Assembly (NCBI GenBank): GCA_029961685.1
Contig: JARWKL010000004.1
Location: 36,816,986 to 36,880,985 of the forward strand
Reading direction: 5' to 3'
Length of the DNA stretch: 64,000 nucleotides
Source: Aristolochia californica
Lineage: Eukaryota; Streptophyta; Magnoliopsida; Piperales; Aristolochiaceae
Made by a program: the position numbers and the translations under genes
In this document: positions 36,101-48,100 of the stretch, in pieces
Layout of the letters: the number at the start of each line of letters is the position of its first letter
Numbering within the stretch: the first letter of the stretch is position 1
The notes under the pieces: generated by a model
Database searches by the model: none
Told to the model about the DNA's origin: nothing
What the model saw: only the letters and a program-made list of their open reading frames with translations

Positions 36101-39100
36101 CATGCCTACCGTAGCACATTGTTGGGTAGTAGGTGTCCCCCTTCTCTTGTCAAAGGATGAAACTTAGTGGAGCTGCCTGTGATTCCATTTCTAAATAATT
36201 ATATCATCACCAACTCCAATAACATGCTGACCCTCAAGTGCTTCTGATTCCACTTCTAAATAATTATATCATCACCAACTCCAATAACATGCTGACCCTC
36301 AAGTGCTTGTCAGTAGGGTGTCGAAGCCATATTATGAATCTTTAGTGGTTTTTTTCTTCTTGTGATAGATTTCTATTTGCTACTCATACCCTCTGATCAT
36401 TGTGTTTCGGCACTTCTATCTACATTTATGTTGGAAGATACAACTTATGTGTAGTCGGAATGATGTAAATTATTCTTTATTTTTGTCCCTTTTCCTCCCT
36501 TATTAGAGTAAGGGGTATTGGTGTAATTCTTGATATATCGATTGTTATAAATACATGTGAAGGGGAGGATTAGGGACGTGACTCAAACCCTAATCCTTCT
36601 TTAGGTTAAATCCAACAGACACTCCAGGTGGACACCAAGGCTAGGCCGGAAAAGAAGAAGAGAGGGGACAAACAGAGGAAGAAGGTCCATTGTTTCATAT
36701 GCGAGGGAGAGCACTATGCGAGGGATTGTCCTAAAAAGAGTCTCCTCAATGCTGCTCAAACTGAAACGGACAATGGAGGAATTGAGCCTAGGATGGGCTC
36801 TCTAACCCTTCTCAATGCTGCTGTCCGTTCCAAGGAGGAGAAGGCTGCTCCACTTCCGGTAAGACCCTCAAGAGAACTTTTTATATCTCTTACACTTGCT
36901 GGACATATTGTTAAAGCAATGGTGGACACTGGCGCCACCCACAACTTCCTTTCGGAGGAGGAGGCTAGGAGCCTAAGGATACGAGGAGAGAAAGATGGGA
37001 GCAAAATGAAAGCTATAAATTCTGCTGCTCGTGAAGTCCAAGGCATTGCCAGGAATGTCCCGGTGGTGATAGGCAAGTAGGTAGGATTTCTGAATTTTAC
37101 CATTGTTGGTATGGATGATTTCAAGGTGATTTTGGGAATGGAGTTTTTCACGGTTTGTAAGACTTTTGTAATGCCACATGTTAGGGTAGTGGGGATTATG
37201 GATGAGCAAAGTCCTTGTACTGTTTCTGAAGTTGAGAACAAAGATGTAACAAAAAAAGACTTAATGCTATCAGCCCTCCAGCTTAAGAAAGATCTTAAGC
37301 AGAGCTGTTCTACTTACATTGCTTCTATTTGTGCTATAGAGCAGGATGAGGCCATGCCTACCCCTAAGGAGATACAAACCATTTTGCATGAGTATAGAGA
37401 CGTCATGCCTGAACAACTCCCAGCAAGGTTACCACCTAGGAGAGGGGTAGACCATCACATAGAGCTTGAGCCTGGAGCAAAAAAGCCAGCACAAGCACCA
37501 TACCGAATGGCGCCCAAAAAGCTGGACGAATTACGAAGACAACTCAGCGAGTTGCTGGACGCTGGGTTCATAAAGCCAAACAAAGCACCTTATGGGGCCC
37601 TTATACTGTTTCAAACTAAGAAGGATGGAAGTATGAGACTATGCATCGATTATAGGGTGCTCAACAAGGTAACCATATAGAACAAGTACCCTATTCCCCT
37701 TATTGCTGATCTCTTTGATCAATTGAAAGAGGCTAGAGTTTTCTTCAAACTGGATTTGCGAAGTGGTTATTACCAAGTTCGGATTGCTGAAGGAGACGAG
37801 GGGAAGACTACTTGTGTAACGAGATATGGGGCTTACGAGTTCATGGTTATGCCCTTTGGCCTAACCAACGCACCAGCAACATTCAACACTCTCATGAACG
37901 AGGTATTTTCCGAATACTTTGGACAAGTTTGTCATTGTTTATTTGGATGATATTGTGGTGTACAACAAGAGTATGGAGGAGCACAAATAACATCTTCGAA
38001 AGGTGTTCAAGAAATTGAGACACAATCAACTGTATGTCAAGGAAGAGAAGTGCTCCTTTGGGTTGCAAGAGGTGTCCTTTCTTGGACATTGGATAGGTGG
38101 AGGCTGTGCGTGACTGGTCAATCCCTACCAAGGTGCGTGAGCTTAGGAGTTTCCTTGGTCTTGCAAATTATTATAGGAGGTTTATCAAAGGCTTCTCAGC
38201 TATAGTAGCCCCCTTGACCGACCTCCTCAAGAAGGACCAAAAGTGGCAATGGACGGACTCATGCCAAAGATTCCAGCGGCTGAAGGATACCATGATGGCT
38301 GAACCAGTGCTGCACCTTGCTGATTTCAGCAAGCCATTTGAGGTACATACAAATGCCTCAAACTATGCCATTGGGGGTGTGCTAGAACAGGATGGACACC
38401 TAGTCGCTTATGAGAGTAGGAAGCTCAATGAAACTGAGCAACGGTACACTGTACAAGAAAGAGAAATGACGGTGGTAGTGCATTGTTTACGTCTTTGGAG
38501 GCACTATCTTTTAGGCTCCAAATTTATTGTAAGAATTGACAATGTCGCTTCTAGCTACTTTTTTACGCAGAAAAAACTCAGTCCAAAGCAGGCCCGGTGG
38601 CAAGATTTCTTGGTCGAGTTTGACTTTGAGATGATGTACAAGGCGGGGAAGGCCAATGGTGCTGCCGACGCACTGAGCAGGAAGGTAGACGCACCTAACT
38701 CTTATGAGGAAGAGACCAGCCAGAGCTTGGCGCACATGGCGCAGCAAGCACCAGCATCATGCACGCATGCGACAGAGGAGAAGATGCGTGCGGCTGAATC
38801 CCTGCATACCGCAATAGCCGGTCTTTGCTTCACGCGCACCACGCGCACCACGCGCTGTGCGGTAGCAGCTGAACACGAAGAGGCGTGCAGCGCGAGCGTA
38901 GGCACAGAAGATATGCGCTTTGTGCAAGGCAAGCGTGCGCATGGAAGACCATCTTGGCGCAGAAACAGAAAATGGAACTTTGCGATTACAAGCCTTAGCA
39001 ACAATTACACAAGTTGGTACGGCGTTGCTAGACAAGATTCGCATTGGACTTCGCCAAGACGCCTAGGCTTACAACATTGTACAAGCTGCTGCCCTGAGCG

Positions 39101-42100
39101 AGACGAGAAGATTCTGGCTTGACGACGGATTGCTCAAGAGCAAAGGTAATCGACTTTATGTGCCTAAGTACGATAACCTACGGCGTGACCTCTTGAGGGA
39201 ATGCCATGATACCTTGTGGGCAGGACATCCAGGTCAACGAAAGACGTTGGCCTTGCTGTTTGGCCAGTATTATTGGCCAGACATGGAGAATGATGTGGAG
39301 GAGTTTGTGTGCACGTGTCTTATCTGTCAACAAGATAAGATCGAACAACGCAAGCCTAGGGGTTTGCTACAGCCCTTACCTATTCCAAAGCGGCCGTGGG
39401 AGTCTGTTTCAATGGACTTCATCTCTGGATTACATAAGAAAGATGGGCTGACGTATATCATGGTGGTGGTAGACAAATTTACGAAGTATGGTACATTCGT
39501 AGCGGTGCCAAGTGATTGTACAACAGACGGAGCAGCTAGAGCATTCATGGCACATGTGGTGAAACATTGGGGTTTGCCCACAACGATCATTAGTGATCGC
39601 AACCCCAGATTCACAGGAAAATTCTGGACCGAGTTATTCAAACTAATGGGAACATCTCTAAGTTTTTCCACTAGTTTTCATCCTCAAAGTGACGGCCAAA
39701 CTGAGCGGGTAAATGCTTTGTTAGAACAGTACTTATGCTATTTTGTGATAGCAAATAAAAAAACTGGCCAGACTGGTTAGACGTGGCCCAGTTTTCATAC
39801 AATTTGCAGAAATCGGAATCAACCGGGCATAGTCCTTTCGAGTTGGCGACAGGACGACAACCTTTGGTTCCCATGGGTCTCTTTCCAGACACTTCACGGA
39901 AAAGTCCAACAAATTATCAGCTGGCGAAGAGGTGGAAAGAGAAAACGGAGTTGGCATGGGTCTTATTGCATAAGGCAGCTAAAAAGATGAAGAAACATGT
40001 TGATTTGAAGAGGAGGGCGTCTTCTTTCAATATCGGTGACCAGGTCCTTCTCAAACTCAGACTTGAACAATTTCGTCACCTAATAAGCAAGAACAAAGGT
40101 CTTTTGAAGAAATATGAAGGACCCTTTCCTATCATTGAACATGTGGGCACCCTCGCCTACAAATTGCAGCTGCCGAAAAGGTTTAAGTTCCACAACGTTT
40201 TTCATGTATCAAACCTTAAACCTTATTTTGAAGACCTGGACCCGGATAGAATAGTTGACCCAAGAGCTCCCATGGATATAACTACTACCTTTGACAATAG
40301 GGTAGAGTATATTATTGCAGACCGAGAGGAACGCCAAAGGGGCAAGCTCCGAAGGACGCAATACTTGGTTAAGTGGCAGGGTCAATCGGAAAGTGAGGCA
40401 ACATGGCAAGACGCTGCCGAGTTATGGCAGTTCGAAAAGGAGGTAGCCGACTATCGCCAGGGGTTGCAAACGAGGGCGTCTGCCTTATGGCGGTGGGAGT
40501 ATGAGACAGAGGATGAATCCATAGTGTGGCCAGACACCAAGGCCGAAGACTGTGCAAATAGCAGCAACAACCAAGGCCCAGTGCAATGGCACGGTCTAGA
40601 GGGGCGCACACATATGGTTGGCCCGACATCAGCTGTAGCAGAAGAAGACACACTTGAGCTTGCCAAACGGATGGCCAAGCAACAAGGGGCGCAACAACCC
40701 CAGCAGCCAGCCCAGACACAAGGCAGCACGCCAACAGACACTCCAGGTGGGTCGAAATGGGGTTGTGCACGACTAGGACTCCAGGCGGATCAAAATGGGG
40801 TTGCGCGCGACCAGGACTCCAGTCGGGTTGAAATGGGGTTGCGCATGACTATGACTCCAGGCGGATCGAAATGGGGTTGCGCGCGGCAAGGACTCTAAGC
40901 GCGCGCGACTAGGACTCTAGGCGCATCTGTAGGCGCGCGCATGACCCGAACTCCAAGCGCATCCTGAGGCGCGCAAAATGGGGTTTCAAAGGCGCCCGCG
41001 CGACCAGGGCGCCTCTGACGCCAAAATTCGAATTTTTAGGATCTGGCGGTTTTCTGTGCGTTTTTAGAGATTTCTAAAGGCCAGGGGAGAGACTATAAAT
41101 AGAGGGGCCTCTCCCATTGTAAGGAGGTCGAAAAATCCTTAGCATTCTTTGCTCTTCAAGTGTATAGAAAGAGTTTTTAGCCTTTGGCCTTCAAAAGTGT
41201 TTGGCTATCCTTTGTAACATTGTATTCTCAATACAAAGTTGGCTTTTCTTTTCTATATCTTTAGTCTTTCCGTTGTCCTTTTTGGCTTGCAACTTCTAGT
41301 GTGAAGTATTGGTTAGAGGATCCGAGGCTTAAGGAGGCTGATTAGTTCTTAGGAAGGACTAGGCTGCACGGGGTAGATATTCCGCTTGGCTAGACGGACT
41401 TAGCTTAAATCTAAACGCGTGACAACTGAGACGAAGGATGAAGCCATGGTGTGGCCAGACACCAAGGCCGAAGACTGTGCAAGTCCAGTGCACAATAATA
41501 GCAGCAACAGCCAAGGCCAAGTGCAATGGCACGGCCCAGAGGGGCACACACATATGGTTGGCCCGACATCAATTGTAGCAGAAGAAGACACACTTGAGCT
41601 TGCCAAACGGATGGCCAAGCAACAAGGCGCGCAACAACCCCAACAGCCAGCCCAGACATAAGGCAGCACGCCAACAGACACTCCAGGAGGGTCGAAATGG
41701 GGTTGCGCGTGACTAGGACTCCAGGCGGATCGAAATGGGGTTGCACGCGGCAAGGACTCCAAGTGCGCGCGACTAGGACTCCAGGTGCATTTGCAGGCGC
41801 GCACGCGACCAGAACTCCAGCGCATTTTGAGGCGCGCGAAGCGGGGTTGGGCCCAGGTGCATTCTGAGGCGAGCGAAATGGGGTTGCAAAGGCGCCCGCT
41901 GACCAGGGCGCCTATGTAGCCAGAATTCGAATTTTTAGGATCTGGCGGATTTTTGGGCGTTTTTAGAGATTTCTAAAGGCCAGGGGAGAGGCTATAAATA
42001 GAGGGGCTATAAATAGAGGGGCCTCTCCCATTGTAAGGAGGTTGAAAAATCCTTAGCATTCTTTGCTCTTCAAGTGTATAGAGAGAGTTTTTAGCCTTTG

Positions 42101-45100
42101 GCCTTCAAGAGTGTTTGGCCATCTTTTGTAACATTGTATTCTCAATACAAAGTTGATTTTTCTCTTCTATATCTTTAGTCTTTCCGTTGTCCTTTTTGGC
42201 TTGCAACTTCTAGTGTGAAGTATTGGTTGGAGGATCCGAAGCTGACTAGTTCTTGGGAAGGACTAGGCCGCACGGGGTAGATATTCCGCTTGGCTAGACG
42301 GACTTAGCCTAAATCTAATCGCGTGACAACCTAATCTTCAAACTCTCTAGCCGTCCATCAATCTGTCTCTCTTTCTCTCTTCTCCTTTCTCTCTTCTTTC
42401 TTTCTTTCAAACTCTCATCTTCCCTTGACTGATCACTTCATGTTCTTCATCATGGGATCCTAAGTCCAACATGGTATCATAGAAGTGGATTTAGGATCCC
42501 AAGGTTTATATGGTGTTTAGTGCATGTTGTTTATCAAGCTTCACGTGGAACTCTTATTAGTGAATCAAGAACTTGGTCTTTCACAAAGATAAGTTTTTCT
42601 CTCCTCATTGATTAGTTATTTTATCACTTTTCGGTTTTGAAAGATTGATTGATACATGAGCTTTCTCATCCAAATTGGATAGGAAATTGATGTTTTATAA
42701 GCTTTATGCTCTAGCCTGAGACTTCAGTGCTCAGTTTGCCTTTGATCATGCAAGTTGATAAACAGTTTTTAAGATCTCAGTTTAAGCATGGAAGTTTGAG
42801 TTTTTCTCCTTTAAAATATATATTGGATGAAGATTTGTTCTTTTTTTGCTGTATTTATGGATTATCATGATCAAAGTATGGTTGGATTCTTTGAAGATTG
42901 CTTTATGTTGATGTTTGTATGGCTTGCTCTCAAAAGAGTTTGGTGAAGGCTGTTTTCTGATTACCGAGAAGATTTTTTTATTTTTTATTTTTTGAAAGAG
43001 TTGTTAGTTCTTGCAATTTGAGTTTTTGGCCTTTCATTGGTTGTGTTACTCTCTGGGGTATCTTACCTAAATAATTTGATGAGAAAAGGTAAGATTAAGC
43101 TATGATTAAATCACAAGGTTGACATATTCCGGATAAAAATAAAGTTTCCTTCTTCTAGAACTTATCAAGGGGAAATTTTGAGAAAAGAAAGTGCTGGAAT
43201 TTACCTATTTGAAGGCTACCTATATTAGATTATTGTTTGGAATTTTTTTCCTAATTTATTTAAGGAAAGAAGGAAGTAAAGATTGTGTTCCTTTATTTGC
43301 TAGTTGCGCAAGTAACAAAGAAGTAAGGTTTCCTTTTTTAGAAGATACTCGAGTTGTTCAAGATCCCTTAAGGAATCTCTTGACTTTATAATCCTTTCTT
43401 AATTAAGGAAGACTTTGATTCAATATTATATGATTTGGATTAGCACGTGGAGTGAAAATCTCCTTGATTACATGCATGATTAGGCTTTGGTTGAATTGAT
43501 TGATTGATTGCCTCAGTTTGGTTTCTTCACTTCTATTGTTGGTTGGTTGATATAGTGCATTGGATATTCATTAGTGATGGCTGAAGAATATGTGAATATG
43601 GGTGGTGGTAAAAGTGACCTACTTAAAGTTACCACTATTTCTTGAGAGGCTTATTAAATTACTTAAGTTGGGCCTAATCGGTTAAGAGATTTGTCATCAC
43701 TAAAGATCTCTTAGGACATTTGACTAAATCAGTTCCATCCATAGACGAGGAAGATAGTTTCTATATTAAATGGCTTAAAATTGACACACTGGTTATCAAT
43801 TGGCTAATTAACAACATGGAGGAACATGTGGCAAATAATGTTGTCAACCTTGAGACCGCAAAGCAGATATGGGACACTTGTTCCAAGTTGTACTCTAGCA
43901 CCGAGAATCTACAAAAATTATATGATGTTTTTAGAACATGTTTAATACAAAACAATGGGAGAACTTGCATCAGTACTTAGCTAGGTTCAAAGGGCTGACT
44001 ACTTCACTGACATCTCGGTTCAAGAAAAGCAATGGGAGGCCTTAGCAGCTGCTATTTGTTTGACTAACATCAAACTATATCTAGAAGTGGCAAAATCACA
44101 ACTTCTCAGCTCCTCAGCATTTCTATCATTTTATGACACCTGTGCTATGCTTCTTTGGATACCAGACCCCACTTCCACTCCTCAGACTGAGGTATCCTCT
44201 GCTATGTACTCAGGTAATAGGGGTACAAATTCTACCAACAGATAGCGAGGTAGAAATTATAGAGCTGGTTCTGGTCCTTTGAGGACTGATAATTGGATGT
44301 GCACTCACTATGGTGGATTGAATCATCTAGGAAACAAGATAAGCCAAAGTAAGCCAAACCGAGGCAATCAACAATTCAACCTTAATCATGCATGTAATAA
44401 AGGAGATTTTTACTCCACGTGCTTATCCAAATCATATAATATTGATTTCAAATCTTTCTCAATTAAGAAAGAATTATAAAAGAAAGCTTTCTCTTCTTAT
44501 CTGGGTTCCTCTATTTGTGAAAATTGGAAAAACTTGGCATTGATGCACATTGGAAAAAAACCTCCGGTCATGCAAGAATGGACTCCTCCTGATCTTGGTT
44601 TTCTAAAGTTAAATTTTGACGGCTCGTCTCTTGGCAACCCTGGTATTTCTGGTTTCGGAGGAGTTATTCAGACCATTCCGGCAATCAGCTTTTCACTTAT
44701 GCCGGCTCCCTTGGTATATCAGACTCTACGTCTGCTGAGTTACATAGTCTCCTCTCTAGTCTTCGTGTCTTCAAAGATAAATGCAGGGGCCCCCTCCATG
44801 TTGAAGGAGACTCCAAAGTGGTGATAGGTTGGTGTGAGAACGTGTCTTCTCCTCCGTGGAGGCATTGGGATACTTTTTAAAGAAATTTTAGAAATTACGT
44901 CATTTGTTTCTTGTTTTGGTCTCACATTCCGAGATCAGCAAATTCGGCGGCAGATGTGCTTGCCAGGTAGGGAGCTACTCTACAATCGCTGGTTGTAAGG
45001 GACATGCTCCCACAAATTTTGTAATTTTCTTCTGCTTTATTAATACATCTTCAAAAAAAAAAAAAAGAAAGAATTATAAAGGCAAGTGACATCTCAAGGG

Positions 45101-48100
45101 ATCTTGGACAACTTAATTGATCTTCTATAGAAGGAAACTTTCCTTCTATGTTACTTGTGCCAACTATCAATACAAGATCACAATCTTTGACTTCCATCTT
45201 TCCTTAAATAATTTAGGAAAGAAATTAGGGTTTCTAGAGAATAATCTAATATAGGAAGCCTTTAAATAGATAAACCACAACACTTTTCTTTTTTCCAACT
45301 TTCCTCTCAGCTAGCTCTAGAAGAAGGAAACTTTCCTTCTATACAAAGAGCACCAACTTTGTGATTAAATCACAACTTAATCTTACATTTTCTCCTCGAT
45401 TTTTTAAGATTAGACAATCTAGAGAATAACACTACAAATGGAATGTCAAAAAACTGTTGCAAAGACCAGCACCATTTCAGAAAAAAATTTCTCCTCTCGG
45501 TAATTAGAAAACAGTCTTCACTGAGCTTTTTTTAGAGATCAAACATACAAAAATCAACATAAACTAGTCTTCAATGAATGCAATCATGATTTGATCATGA
45601 CAATCCACTTATACAGCAAAAGGACGAGCAAATCTTCATCCAACATATACTTTTCAAGGAGAAAAAGTTGAACTTCTATGCTTAAACCAAGCATTTAACA
45701 TTTTGTTTATCAACTTGCATGATTCAAAGCAAACCGAGCATAAGAAATCTTGCATAAGACGTAACATTGATCTTCTATCTAGATTAGACGAGAAAAATCA
45801 ATCAGTAAACATCTTGCCAAGATCAAGACATCATAAAAAAATATCTCATGAAAGGAAGAGAAACAAAAAAAAAATCTTATCTTTTCATTGCTGAGCCTTT
45901 ACTTCACCAACAAAACCACATGAAGCTTGATAAAACTCACTTAATTACCACCTTAATGTCGGGATTCTAAATCCATTGCTTTGATACCATGTTGAGTTTA
46001 GGATCCCATGATGAAGAACGTGGATTGATCAGTCAAGAGAAGATGAGAGGCCGAAGGGAAGAAAGAAGAGAGAAAAAAAGATAAGGGAGAAGAGAGAAAA
46101 GAGAGAAAGAGTGAGAGACGGCTAGAGAGTTTGTGAAGGGGGGAAGAAGGATTAGGGTTTGAGTCATGTCCCTAATCCTCCCCCTCAACATGTATTTATT
46201 ATGAACAAGTTGGAGTTGCTTGCAACCAATATGGGGGAAGAATCTCATGCTGAAGAGAAGCATCAAGCATCAACAACACTTCCATCAATCTCATCCTAGA
46301 TCTTCAAATGACATCTAGAGGGCTCCAACTTGTAGGAGGTACACTCACTATGGAAACTCTTGATGAGATTATCACCACTGTCGTCTGAAGAATTCCGCTT
46401 GTTAGTAGAGTTTAAGTATTTCAAGCGTTGTCAAACCCTTGTCGACATATTAGCAAAGGACCCTTTCTCTACTTTCTTGATGTAAATGATTATATATTCT
46501 TAGTGTGAAAATGTAAAATAAGATGATATAAAGGGAGAAATTGAAAAAGAAAAGAGGGAAGAAGAAGAGGGGAAGTGAGACTTCTTGAGACGAGTCTCAT
46601 TGGCGGTCGTGCTTGACCCCCTCTTCTATTTGAGGGTTAGTCAAAGTACAAAAAAGCCCTTATATATTTAAGAACACTTTTAACCTTTATATCTTTCAAT
46701 GTACATAATCAAAATATATGAAACTAAGCTTGATGACATAATTAAACATGTAGAACATGATAATGTAGACTTCCGAAATATCTGCTAATGTGAAAAGACC
46801 AAAGTTTCCCATAGTGGCTTTTTTAAAACTCCCTCAAGCTGGCGATATTTGTCCATAAGGCCCTGTTTATTGCAGAATATCACAAACTTGTGTTTACCCA
46901 AAATTTTAGTAAACATATCTCCAATTTGATCACCGGACCGAACATAGGGAGTGCCTACTTCTTTCCCTATTATTGCATCCCGAATAAAATGACAATCTAC
47001 TTTAATGTGTTTAGTCATTTCATGAAAAATTGGATTCCCCATAGTAAGTATAGCTGCTTAATTGTCATAGTACATAGTTATAGGTTCATCTTGATGAAGA
47101 TCCAACTCTCAGACTATAGATCTTCTACATTAATTCACTGACAGCATGAGCCATTGCTCTATACTTAGCCTCAACACTGGATTGAGCTACAATATTTTGT
47201 TTCTTGCTTTTCCAACTTATCAAATTTTCTTCTAGAGACAATATCTTATGGCAGATTTTCTATCCAGTTTAGAACCTACATGGTCTGCATCTGAAAAAAG
47301 TTTTTATCTTCAAGTGATTATGATGCTTAAAGAAGATATCATTTCCAGGTAACCCTTCCAAATATCTCAAGATTCTCTGTGCAACTTCCAAATGGGTTTT
47401 GTTTCAACATTCCATGAATTGACTAACTATGCTGACGACAAAAGAGATGTCATGCACGTAACAATAACATATATGAGTCTACCAACTAGTCGGTGGTATA
47501 TCGTCTTATCACTAGGTTCAACACTCTAATCATCATGAAGATCATGTCCAACTTCCATTGGAATTTCAATTGGCTCGGCACTTAGTAGTCCATACTCTTG
47601 CAACATATTTGTGACATACTACCTCTATGTCGGCACAAGACCTACCTTGTTTCTCACCACTTCAATCCCCATAAAATATTTCAGAGAACCAAAGTCTTTA
47701 GTCTGAAAATGTTTTGCCAAATGTGTTTTTACTTCCTCTATACCCGTCACATGACTGGCAAACAATATGATATCATCCACATATACTAACAATACTACAA
47801 TACCAGATGGCCGCTTCAGAACAAAAAGCGAATAATCATAGTGACTTCTAGAAAATCCAATGGATATGGCAACTTGGCAGAATTTCTCAAACCACGCACA
47901 CGGCTCTGTGTGAGACCATATGTAGCTTTCTTGAGCTTGTAAACTTTATTAACCTCCCCTTGAGCAACATACCTTGAAGGTTGCTCCATATAAACTTTCT
48001 CTTCTAGATCACCATACAAGAAAACATTTTTAATGTCAAGATGACACAGTGACCACTCCTAGTTCGCAACAATAGAAACCAAGAGGACAATCTAGAAATT

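Larger units (their letters stand above)
36617..42328 (+). mobile_element. Ty3/gypsy chromovirus, copy 2, with two tandem 3' LTRs
   Basis: Contains CCHC knuckle, protease, RT, RNase H, integrase and chromodomain, then LTR A (40502-41424) and LTR B (41427-42328). The 5' LTR and gag are missing; the left end is a 19-base piece (CAACAGACACTCCAGGTGG, 36617-36635) that also occurs inside LTR A at about 40735, fused to the gag end (ACACCAAGGCTAGGCCGG). LTR sequences differ from copy 1 over most of U3, so the two copies belong to related but distinct subfamilies. Confidence 0.88.

Noticed and set aside
38740..39060. GC-rich open segment between RNase H and integrase of chromovirus copy 2 as a captured host gene piece
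   Set aside because: A similar spacer is present in copy 1 (29.45-29.88 kb), so it is part of the family, and it shows no domain.
40738..40930. Evenly spaced repeats that could look like a CRISPR array
   Set aside because: Plant nuclear LTR, units are degenerate and contiguous with no unique spacers, and no cas genes; it is a minisatellite.
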